Part shown: one piece after another, positions 1 to 12,215 of the stretch
Layout: each line of letters begins with the position of its first letter
Numbering within the stretch: the stretch's first letter is position 1
Source of the DNA: Echiichthys vipera
Lineage: Eukaryota; Chordata; Actinopteri; Perciformes; Trachinidae
Assembly: GCA_963691815.1 (NCBI GenBank)
Contig: OY829661.1
Span: 806,001-870,000, forward strand
Length of the DNA: 64,000 nt
Direction: 5' to 3'
Notes under the pieces: model-generated
Databases searched by the model: none
What the model was told of the DNA's origin: nothing
What the model saw: the letters and a program-made list of their open reading frames with translations, nothing else
Translations under genes and position numbers: made by a program

Positions 1-1994
1 ATATATACTCTAGTGAAAAGCATAATGCAGGATCAAGGTAATATGTACGTGTGCACTTAACATACCTGGTGTGTGACTTAAAATTTGAGAATTGTAACTT
101 AACATTCTATAATTTTGACTTAACATTCTAGTACTTTGACTAAACATTCTAGAACTTTTATTTAACATTCTGTAGTTGTTACTTTACATTTTGGAACGTT
201 AACTTAAAATTCTATAACTTTGACTTAACATTCTAGAACTGTGACTTACATTCTAGAACTTTGACTTAACCTTCTAGAATTGTCATTTAACATTCTTGGA
301 CTGACATTGTCTGGAAACCAATGTCCCTTGATGACCTACCAAGGTCATATTAATATGAACTCTAGTGAAAAGCATAATGCACGATCAAGGTAATATGTAC
401 GTGTGCACTTAACATACCAGGTGTGTGACTTAAAATTTGAGAATTGTAACTTAACATTCTATAACATTGACTTAACATTCTAGAACTTTGACTAAACATT
501 CTAGAACTTTTATTTAACATTCTGAAGTTGTTACTTTACATTCTGGAACTTTAACTTAAAATTCTATAACTTTGACTTAACATTCTAGAACTTTGACTTA
601 ACATTCTAGAATTGTCATTTAACATTCTTGAACCGACATTGTCTGGAAACCAATGTCCCTTGATGACCTACCAAGGTCATATTAATATGAACTCTAGTAA
701 AAAGCATAATGCAGGATCAAAGTAATATGTTCATGTGCTCTTAACATACCAGGTGTTTGACTTGAATTTGAGAATTGTAACTTAACATTCTATAACTTTG
801 ACTTAACATTCTAGAATTGTGATTTAACATTCTAGAACTTTGACAAAACATTCTAGAACTTTTATTTAAGATCCTGTAGTTGTTACTTAACATTCTAGAA
901 ATTTAACTTAAAATTCTATAACTTTGACTTAACATTCTAGAACTTTAACTTACAATTCTATAACTTTGACTTTACATTCTAGAACTGTGACTTACATTCT
1001 AGAACTTTGACTTAACCTTCTAGAACTTTAACTTAAAATTCTAGAAATTTGACTTAACATTCTAGAACTGTGATATAACATTCTAGAATTTAACTTAACA
1101 TTCTAGAATTTTTACTTAACATTCTAGAACTTTAACTTAAAATTCTATAACTTTGACTTTACATTCAAGAACTGTGACTTACATTCTAGATCTTTGACTT
1201 AACCTTCTAGAATTGTCATTTAACATTATTGAACCAACATTCTCTTGAAACCAATGTCCCTTGATGACCTACCAAAATCATATTAATATAAACTCTAGTG
1301 AAAAGCATAATGCAGGATCAAAGAAATATGTCCGTGTGCACTTAACATACCAGGTGTGTGACTTAAAATTTGAGAATTGTAACTTAACATTCTATTACTT
1401 TGACTTAACATTCTAGAACTTTGACTAAACATTCTAGAACTTTTATTCAACATTCTGTAGTTGTTAATTTACATTCTAGAACTTTGACTTAACATTCTAG
1501 AACTTTGACTAAACATTCTAGAACTTTGACTTAACATTCTAGAACTGTGAATTAACATTCTAGAATTGCTACTTAACATTCTAGAACTTTAACTTAACAT
1601 TCTAGAACTTTGACTTAACATGCTAGAATTGTTACTTAACATTCTAGAACTTTAACTTAACATTCTAGAACTTTGACTTAACATGCTAGAATTGTTACTT
1701 AACATTCTAGAACTTTAACTTAACATTCTAGAACTTTGACTTAACATGCTAGAATTGTTACTTAATATTCTACAGCTTTGATTTAACATTCTAGATATGT
1801 GATTTAACATCCTAGAATTGTTACTTAACATTCTAGAATTTTAACTTAAAACTCTATATCTTTGACTTAACATTCTAGAACTGTGACTTACATTCTAGAA
1901 CTTTAACTTTAACTTCTAGAATTGTCATTTAACATTCTTGAACCGACATTGTCTGGAAACCAATGTCCCTTGATGACCTACCAAGATCATATTA
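1..1994. repeat. Higher-order repeat block, copy 1 (2 kb)
   Basis: This 1,994-bp block recurs almost unchanged at 6586-8580, with small differences such as a 2-bp indel near 1090 against 7674. It has type A spacers near 300-420, 640-770, 1230-1360 and 1935-1994, separated by runs of 21-bp monomers. The first about 340 bp are also repeated at 1995 and 8581. No gene is visible. Confidence 0.85.
331..348. repeat. Everted AGGTCA half-site palindrome in type A spacer
   Basis: The sequence ATGACCTACCAAGGTCAT is a 7-bp inverted repeat around ACCA. It contains two AGGTCA nuclear-receptor half-sites in everted orientation with a 4-bp gap. The same 18 bp occur at 663-680, 6916-6933, 7248-7265, 8911-8928 and 9263-9280. 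Most other spacers read AAGATCAT and so lose one half-site. The palindrome is directly visible; receptor binding is speculation. Confidence 0.4.
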
Positions 1995-4900
1995 ATATAT
2001 ACTCTAGTGAAAAGCATAATGCAGGATCAAGGTAATATGTACGTGTGCACTTAACATACCTGGTGTGTGACTTAAAATTTGAGAATTGTAACTTAACATT
2101 CTATAATTTTGACTTAACATTCTAGTACTTTGACTAAACATTCTAGAACTTTTATTTAACATTCTGTAGTTGTTACTTTACATTCTGGAACGTTAACTTA
2201 AAATTCTATAACTTTGACTTAACATTCTAGAACTGTGACTTACATTCTAGAACTTTGACTTAACCTTCTAGAATTGTCATTTAACATTCTTGGACTGACA
2301 TTGTCTGGAAACCAATGTCCCTTGATGACCTACCAAGATCATATTAATATGAACTCTAGTGAAAAGCATAATGCACGATCAAGGTAATATGTACGTGTGC
2401 ACTTAACATACCAGGTGTGTGACTTAAAATTTGAGAATTGTAACTTAACATTCTATTACTTTGACTTAACATTCTAGAACTTTGACTAAACATTCTAGAA
2501 CTTTTATTCAACATTCTGTAGTTGTTAATTTACATTCTAGAACTTTGACTTAACATTCTAGAACTTTGACTAAACATTCTAGAACTTTGACTTAACATTC
2601 TAGAACTGTGAATTAACATTCTAGAATTGCTACCTAACATTCTAGAACTTTAACTTAACATTCTAGAATTTTGACTTAACATGCTAGAATTGTTACTTAA
2701 CATTCTAGAACTTTAACTTAACATTCTAGAACTTTGACTTAACATGCTAGAATTGTTACTTAACATTCTAGAACTTTAACTTAACATTCTAGAACTTTGA
2801 CTTAACATTCTAGAATTGTTACTTAACATTCTAGAACTTTGACTTAACATTCTAGAACTGTGATTTAACATTCTAGAACTGTGACTTAATATTATTGGTT
2901 GTTACTTAACATTCTATAACTTTGACTTAACATTCTAGAACTGTGATTTACCATTCTAGAACTGTGACTTAACATTCTAGAAATGTTATTTTACATTCTA
3001 GAACTTTGACTTAACATTCTAGAACTGTGACTTAACATTCTAGAATTGTTACTTAACATTGTAGAACTTTGACTTAACATTCTAGAACTGTGACTTAACA
3101 TTTTAGAACTGTGACTTAATATTCTTGGTTGTTACTTAACATTCTATAACTTTGACTTAACATTCTATAACTTTGACTTAACATCCTAGAACTGTGACTT
3201 AAAAATTCTAGAACTTTTATTTAACATTCTAGAGTTGTTACTTAACATTCTAGAACTTTGGCTTAAAATTCTAAAACTGTAAATTAACATTTGAGATGAA
3301 ACGTAACATTCTAGGACTGTGATTTAACATTCTAGAATTGTTACTTAACATTCTAGAACTTAAACTTAAAATTCTAGAACTTTGACTTAACATTCTAGAA
3401 CTTTGACTAAACATTCTAGAACTTTGACTTAACATTCTAGAACTGTGAATTAACATTCTAGAATTGCTACCTAACATTCTAGAACTTTAACTTAACATTC
3501 TAGAACTTTGACTTAACATGCTAGAATTGTTACTTAACATTCTAGAACTTTAACTTAACATTCTAGAACTTTGACTTAACATGCTAGAATTGTTACTTAA
3601 CATTCTAGAACTTTAACTTAACATTCTAGAACTTTGACTTAACATTCTAGAATTGTTACTTAACATTCTAGAACTTTGACTTAACATTATAGAACTGTGA
3701 TTTAACATTCTAGAACTGTGACTTAATATTATTGGTTGTTACTTAACATTCTATAACTTTGACTTAACATTCTAGAACTGTGATTTACCATTCTAGAACT
3801 GTGACTTAACATTCTAGAAATGTTATTTTACATTCTAGAACTTTGACTTAACATTCTAGAACTGTGACTTAACATTCTAGAATTGTTACTTAACATTCTA
3901 TAACTTTGACTTAACATTCTATAACTTTGACTTAACATCCTAGAACTGTGACTTAAAAATTCTAGAACTTTTATTTAACATTCTAGAGTTGTTACTTAAC
4001 ATTCTAGAACTTTGGCTTAAAATTCTAAAACTGTAAATTAACATTTGAGATGAAACGTAACATTCTAGGACTGTGATTTAACATTCTAGAATTGTTACTT
4101 AACATTCTAGAACTTAAACTTAAAATTCTAGAACTTTGACTTAAAATTCTAGAACTGTGATATAACATTCTAGAATTGTTACTTAACATTCTAGAACGTT
4201 AACTTAACATTCTAGGACTGTTATTTAACATGCTAGAATTGTTACTTAACATTCTAGAGCTTTTGCTTAACATTCTAAAACTGTAAATTAACATTCTAGA
4301 TGAAGCTAAACATTTTAGAACTTTGACTTAACATTCTAGAATCGTGAATTAACATGTTAGAACTATGACTTAACATACCAGGTGTGTAACTTAAAATTTG
4401 AGAATTGTAACTTTACATTCTGTAACTTTGACTCAACATTTTAGAATTTTGACTAAACATTCTAGATCTTTGACCTAACATTCTATAACTGTGATTTAAC
4501 ATTCTAGAATTGTTACTTAACATTCTAGAACTTTAACTTAACATTCTAGAACTTTGACTTAAAATTCTAGAACTTTGACTAAACATTGTAGAACTTAGAC
4601 TTAAGATTCTAGAACTGTGAATTAACATTCTAGAATTGTTACTGAACATTCTAGAACTTTAACTTAACATTCTAGAACTTTGACTTAACATGCTAGAATT
4701 GTTACTTAACATTCTAGAACTTTAACTTAACATATTAGAACTTTGACTTAACATGCTAGAATTGTTACTTAACATTCTAGAACTTTAACTTAACATTCTA
4801 GAACTTTGACTTAACATGCTAGAATTGTTAGTTAATATTCTACAGCTTTGACTTAACATTCTAGAACTGATATTTAACATTCTAGAATTGTTACTTAACT

Positions 4901-6585
4901 TTCTAGAACTTTAACCTCAAATTCTACAACTTTGACTTAACATTCTAGACCTGTGATTTAACATCCAAGAATTGTTACTTAACATTCTAGAATTGTAACT
5001 TAACATTCTAGAACTTTGACTTAACATTCTAGAACTTTTAATTAGCATTCTGTAGATGTTACTTTACATTCTAGAACTTTGACTTAACATTCTAGAACTT
5101 TTATTTAGCATTCTGTAGATGTTACTTTACATTCTAGAACTTTAACATACAATTCTATAACTTTGACTTACCATTCTAGAACTGTGACTTACATTCTAGA
5201 AATTTGACTTAACCTACTAGAATTTTCATTTAACATTCTTGAACCAAAATTGTCTGGAAACCAATGTCACTTGATGACCTACCAAGATCATATTAATATG
5301 AACTCTAGTGAAAAGCATAATGCAGGATCAAAGTAATATGTTCGTGTGCACTTAACATACCAGGTGTGTGACTTAAAATTTGAGAGTTGAAACTTAACAT
5401 TCTAGAACTTTGACTTAACATTCTAGATTTGTGATTCAACATTCTAGAATTGTTACTTAACATTCTAGAACTTTGATTTAACATTCTAGAATTTTGAAAT
5501 AACATTCTAGAACTTTGACTTAACATTCTAGAACTTTAACTTACAATTCTATAACTTTGACTTTACATTCTAGAACTGTGACTTACATTCTAGAACTTTG
5601 ACTTAACCTTCTAGAACTTTAACTTAAAATTCTAGAACTTTGACTTAACATTCTAGAACTGTGATATAACATTCTAGAATTGTGACTTAACATTCTAGAA
5701 TTTTTACTTAACATTCTAGAACTTTAACTTAAAATTCTATAACTTTGACTTTACATTCAAGAACTGTGACTTACATTCTAGATCTTTGACTTAACCTTCT
5801 AGAATTGTCATTTAACATTATTGAACCAACATTCTCTTGAAACCAATGTCCCTGATGACCTACCAAAATCATATTAATATAAACTCTAGTGAAAAGCATA
5901 ATGCAGGATCAAAGAAATATGTCCGTGTGCACTTAACATACCAGGTGTGTGACTTAAAATTTGAGAATAGTAACTTAACATTCTATTACTTTGACTTAAC
6001 ATTCTAGAACTTTGACTAAACATTCTAGAACTTTTATTCAACATTCTGTAGTTGTTAATTTACATTCTAGAACTTTGACTTAACATTTTAGAGCTTTGAC
6101 TAAACATTCTAGAACTTTGACTTAACATTCTAGAACTGTGAATTAACATTCTAGAATTGCTACTTAACATTCTAGAACTTTAACTTAACATTCTAGAACT
6201 TTGACTTAACATGCTAGAATTGTTACTTAACATTCTAGAACTTTAACTTAACATTCTAGAACTTTGACTTAACATGCTAGAATTGTTACTTAACATTCTA
6301 GAACTTTAACTTAACATTCTAGAACTTTGACTTAACATGCTAGAATTGTTACTTAATATTCTACAGCTTTGATTTAACATTCTAGACCTGTGATTTAACA
6401 TCCTAGAATTGTTACTTAACATTCTAGAATTTTAACTTAAAACTCTATAACTTTGACTTAACATTCTAGAACTGTGACTTACATTCTAAAACTTTGACTT
6501 TAACTTCTAGAATTGTCATTTAACATTCTTGAACCGACATTGTCTGGAAACCAATGTCCCTTGATGACCTACCAAGATCATATTA
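1995..6585. repeat. Satellite block with nested 837-bp and 754-bp internal duplications
   Basis: The first about 340 bp repeat the start of the window. The rest is mostly monomer with few spacers. A segment around 2541-3056 recurs at 3378-3893 (spacing 837 bp, for example the variant GCTACCTAAC at 2629 and 3466). A second segment with GGCTTAAAATTC recurs at 3260 and 4014 (spacing 754 bp). Type A spacers lie near 5230-5390, 5810-5960 and 6520-6660. No gene is visible. Confidence 0.8.
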
Positions 6586-8580
6586 ATATATACTCTAGTG
6601 AAAAGCATAATGCAGGATCAAGGTAATATGTACGTGTGCACTTAACATACCTGGTGTGTGACTTAAAATTTGAGAATTGTAACTTAACATTCTATAATTT
6701 TGACTTAACATTCTAGTACTTTGACTAAACATTCTAGAACTTTTATTTAACATTCTGTAGTTGTTACTTTACATTTTGGAACGTTAACTTAAAATTCTAT
6801 AACTTTGACTTAACATTCTAGAACTGTGACTTACATTCTAGAACTTTGACTTAACCTTCTAGAATTGTCATTTAACATTCTTGGACTGACATTGTCTGGA
6901 AACCAATGTCCCTTGATGACCTACCAAGGTCATATTAATATGAACTCTAGTGAAAAGCATAATGCACGATCAAGGTAATATGTACGTGTGCACTTAACAT
7001 ACCAGGTGTGTGACTTAAAATTTGAGAATTGTAACTTAACATTCTATAACATTGACTTAACATTCTAGAACTTTGACTAAACATTCTAGAACTTTTATTT
7101 AACATTCTGAAGTTGTTACTTTACATTCTGGAACTTTAACTTAAAATTCTATAACTTTGACTTAACATTCTAGAACTTTGACTTAACATTCTAGAATTGT
7201 CATTTAACATTCTTGAACCGACATTGTCTGGAAACCAATGTCCCTTGATGACCTACCAAGGTCATATTAATATGAACTCTAGTAAAAAGCATAATGCAGG
7301 ATCAAAGTAATATGTTCATGTGCTCTTAACATACCAGGTGTTTGACTTGAATTTGAGAATTGTAACTTAACATTCTATAACTTTGACTTAACATTCTAGA
7401 ATTGTGATTTAACATTCTAGAACTTTGACAAAACATTCTAGAACTTTTATTTAAGATCCTGTAGTTGTTACTTAACATTCTAGAAATTTAACTTAAAATT
7501 CTATAACTTTGACTTAACATTCTAGAACTTTAACTTACAATTCTATAACTTTGACTTTACATTCTAGAACTGTGACTTACATTCTAGAACTTTGACTTAA
7601 CCTTCTAGAACTTTAACTTAAAATTCTAGAAATTTGACTTAACATTCTAGAACTGTGATATAACATTCTAGAATTTTGACTTAACATTCTAGAATTTTTA
7701 CTTAACATTCTAGAACTTTAACTTAAAATTCTATAACTTTGACTTTACATTCAAGAACTGTGACTTACATTCTAGATCTTTGACTTAACCTTCTAGAATT
7801 GTCATTTAACATTATTGAACCAACATTCTCTTGAAACCAATGTCCCTTGATGACCTACCAAAATCATATTAATATAAACTCTAGTGAAAAGCATAATGCA
7901 GGATCAAAGAAATATGTCCGTGTGCACTTAACATACCAGGTGTGTGACTTAAAATTTGAGAATTGTAACTTAACATTCTATTACTTTGACTTAACATTCT
8001 AGAACTTTGACTAAACATTCTAGAACTTTTATTCAACATTCTGTAGTTGTTAATTTACATTCTAGAACTTTGACTTAACATTCTAGAACTTTGACTAAAC
8101 ATTCTAGAACTTTGACTTAACATTCTAGAACTGTGAATTAACATTCTAGAATTGCTACTTAACATTCTAGAACTTTAACTTAACATTCTAGAACTTTGAC
8201 TTAACATGCTAGAATTGTTACTTAACATTCTAGAACTTTAACTTAACATTCTAGAACTTTGACTTAACATGCTAGAATTGTTACTTAACATTCTAGAACT
8301 TTAACTTAACATTCTAGAACTTTGACTTAACATGCTAGAATTGTTACTTAATATTCTACAGCTTTGATTTAACATTCTAGATATGTGATTTAACATCCTA
8401 GAATTGTTACTTAACATTCTAGAATTTTAACTTAAAACTCTATATCTTTGACTTAACATTCTAGAACTGTGACTTACATTCTAGAACTTTAACTTTAACT
8501 TCTAGAATTGTCATTTAACATTCTTGAACCGACATTGTCTGGAAACCAATGTCCCTTGATGACCTACCAAGATCATATTA
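6586..8580. repeat. Higher-order repeat block, copy 2 (2 kb)
   Basis: This is a near-identical copy of 1-1994, offset by 6,585 bp. The same spacer order, monomer variants and even the odd TCTATATCTTTG variant are retained. It implies a 6.6-kb unequal exchange or segmental tandem duplication within the array. No gene is visible. Confidence 0.85.
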
Positions 8581-11520
8581 ATATATACTCTAGTGAAAAG
8601 CATAATGCAGGATCAAGGTAATATGTACGTGTGCACTTAACATACCTGGTGTGTGACTTAAAATTTGAGAATTGTAACTTAACATTCTATAATTTTGACT
8701 TAACATTCTAGTACTTTGACTAAACATTCTAGAACTTTTATTTAACATTCTGTAGTTGTTACTTTACATTCTGGAACGTTAACTTAAAATTCTATAACTT
8801 TGACTTAACATTCTAGAACTGTGACTTACATTCTAGAACTTTGACTTAACCTTCTAGAATTGTCATTTAACATTCTTGGACTGACATTGTCTGGAAACCA
8901 ATGTCCCTTGATGACCTACCAAGGTCATATTAATATGAACTCTAGTGAAAAGCATAATGCACGATCAAGGTAATATGTACGTGTGCACTTAACATACCAG
9001 GTGTGTGACTCAAAATTTGAGAATTGTAACTCAACATTCTATAACATTGACTTAACATTCTAGAACTTTGACTAAACATTCTAGAACTTTAATTTAACAT
9101 TCTGAAGTTGTTACTTTACATTCTGGAACTTTAACTTAAAATTCTATAACTTTGACTTAACATTCTAGAACTGTGACTTACCTTCTAGAACTTTGACTTA
9201 ACATTCTAGAATTGTCATTTAACATTATTTAACCGACATTGTCTGGAAACCAATGTCCCTTGATGACCTACCAAGGTCATATTAATATGAACTCTAGTAA
9301 AAAGCATAATGCAGGATCAAAGTAATATGTTCATGTGCACTTAACATACCAGGTGTTTGACCTAAAATTTGAGAATTGAAACTTAACATCCTATAACTTT
9401 GACTTAACATTCTAGAATTGTGATTTAACATTCTAGAACTTTGACTTAACATTCTAGAATTGTGAATTAACATTCCTGAACTGACCTTCTCTGGAAACCC
9501 ATGTCCCATGATGTCCTCCCAAGATCAGATTAATATGAACTCTAGTGAATAGCATAATGCAGGATCATTTGAATATGTTAATGTGCACTTAATATACTAG
9601 GTATGTGACTTGACCTAAGACTTAACATTCTAAAACTTTAAATTAACATTCTAGAACTATGATTTACCATTCCAGAATTGTTACTTAACATTCTAGAACT
9701 TTGACTAAACATTTTAGAACTTTTATTTAACATTCTGTAGTATTTCCTTTACATTCTAGAACTTTAACTTAAATTTCTATAACTTTGACTTAACATTCTA
9801 GAACTGTGACTTACATTCTAGAACTTTGACTTAACATTCTCAAATTATGAATTAACATTTCTGAACTGACCTCCGGAAACCCATGTCCCATGATGTCCTC
9901 CCAAGATCAGATTAATATTAACTCTAGTGAATAATGCAGGATCATTAGAATATGTTAATGTGCACTTAACATACTAGGTATGTGACTTGACTCAACATTC
10001 TAAAACTTTAAATTAACATTCTAGAACTATAATTTACCATTCCAGAATTGTTACTCAACATTCTAGAACTTTGACTAAACATTCTAGAACTTTTATTTAA
10101 CATTCTGTAGTTGTTCCTTTACATTCTAGAACTTTAACTTAAAATTCTATAACTTTGACTTAACATTCTAGAACTGTGACTTACATTCTAGAACTTTAGC
10201 TTGACATTCTAGAACTTTGACTTAACATTCTAGAACTGTGATATCACATTCTAGAATTGTTACTTAACATTCTAGAACTTTAACTTAAAATTCTATAACT
10301 TTGACTTAACATTCTATAACTGTGACTTACATTCTAGAACTTTGACTTAACCTTCTAGAATTGTCATTTAACATTCTTGAGCCGACATTGTCTGGAAATC
10401 AATGTCCCTTGATGACCTACCAAGATCATATATATACGAACTCTAGTGAAAAGCATAATGCAGGATCAAAGTAATATGTTCGTGTGCACTTAACATACCA
10501 GGTGTGTGACTTAAAATTTGAGAGTTGAAACTTAACATTCTAGAACTTTGACTAAACATTCTAGAACTTTTATTTAACATTCTGTAGTTGTTACTTTACA
10601 TTCTATAACTTTAACTTAAAATTCTATAACTTTGACTTAACATTCTAGAACTGTGACTTACATTCTAGAACTTTGACTTAACCTTCTAGAATTGTCATTT
10701 GACATTCTTAAACCGACATTGTCTGGAAACCAATGTCCCTTGATGACCGACCAAGATCATATTAATATGAACTCTAGTGAAAAGCATAATGCAGGATCAG
10801 AGTAATATGTTCGTATGCACTTAACGTACCAGGTGTGTGACTTAAAATTTTAGAATTGTAACTTAACATTCTAGAAATTGGACTAAACATTCTAGAACTT
10901 TTATTTAACATTCTGTAGTTGTTACTTTACATTCTAGAACTTTAACTTAAAATTCTATAACTTTGACTTAACATTCTAGAACTATGACTTACATTCTAGA
11001 ACTTTGACTTAACCTTCTAGAATTGTCATTTAACATTCTTGAACCGACATTGTCTGGAAACCAATGTCCCTTGATGACCTACCAAGATCATATTAATATG
11101 AACTCTAGTGAAAAGCATAATGCAGGATCAAAGTAATATGTTCGTGTGCTCTTAACATACCAGGTGTGTGACTTAAAATTTGAGAATTGTAACTTAACAT
11201 TCTATAACTTTGACTTAACATTCTAGAATTGTGAATTAACATTCTTGAACTGACTTTCTCTGGTTATCAATGTCCCATGATGTCCTCCCAAGATACGATT
11301 AATATGAACTCTCGTGAATAGCAAAATGCAGGATCAATAGAATATTTTAATGTCCCCTCAACATAAAAGGTATGTGACATTCTAGAATTGTGATTTAACA
11401 TTCTTGAAAGGACTTTGTCTGGAAACCAATGTCAAATGAAGACCTACCAAGATCATACTAAAATGAACTCTAGTGAATAGCATAATGCAGAATAAAAGCA
11501 ATATGTTTGTGTGCACATGC
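8581..11520. repeat. Satellite block where type A and type B spacers mix
   Basis: The block begins as a third copy of the window start, then diverges. The first type B spacers, carrying CTGACCTTCTCTGGAAACCC and GATGTCCTCCCAAGATCAG, appear near 9479-9620, with shortened or diverged versions near 9860 and 11250. Between them lie type A spacers near 10380, 10705 and 11035. No gene is visible. Confidence 0.8.
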
Positions 11521-12215
11521 CAGGTGTGTTACATAACATTCTAGAACTTTGACTTAACATTCTAGAATTGTTACTTAACATTCTAGAACTTTGACTTAAC
11601 ATTTTAGAACTGTGACTTAACATTCTAGAATTGTTACTTAACATTCTAGAACTTTGACTTAACATTCTAGAACTGTGACTTAACATTCTAGAATTGTTAC
11701 TTAACATTTTATAACTTTGACTTGACATTCTAGAACTGTGACTTAATATTCTAGAATTGTTACTTAACATTCTAGAACTTTGACCTAACATTCTAGAAGT
11801 GTGACTTAACATTCTAGAATTGTTACTTAACATTCTTGAACTTTGACTTAACATTCTAGAACTGTGACCTAACATTCTAGAATTGTTACTTAACATTCTA
11901 GAACTTTGACCTAACATTCTAGAAGTGTGACTTACCATTCTAGAATTGTTACTCAACATTCTAGAACTTTGACTTAACATTCTAGAACTGTGACTTAACA
12001 TTCTAGAATTGTTACTTAACATTCTAGAACTTTGACATAGCATTCTAGAACTTTGACTTAACATTCTAGAATTGTAACTTAACATTCTAGAACTTTGACT
12101 TAACATCCTAAAACTGTGACTTAACATTCTAGAAATGTTACCTAAAATTCTAGAACTTTGACTAAACATTCTAGAACTTTTATTTAACATTCTAGAGTTG
12201 TTACTTAACATTCCT
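11521..12215. repeat. Longest uninterrupted run of 21-bp monomers
   Basis: Roughly 32 monomers follow each other without a spacer. They alternate mostly between CTTTGACTTAA, CTGTGACTTAA and TTGTTACTTAA right halves, giving a secondary period of about 63 bp. Because 21 is divisible by three, the minus strand stays open through the whole run (11453-12259) as MLSQSSR-like heptads. I treat that frame as a by-product of the repeat and not as a gene. Confidence 0.9.
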
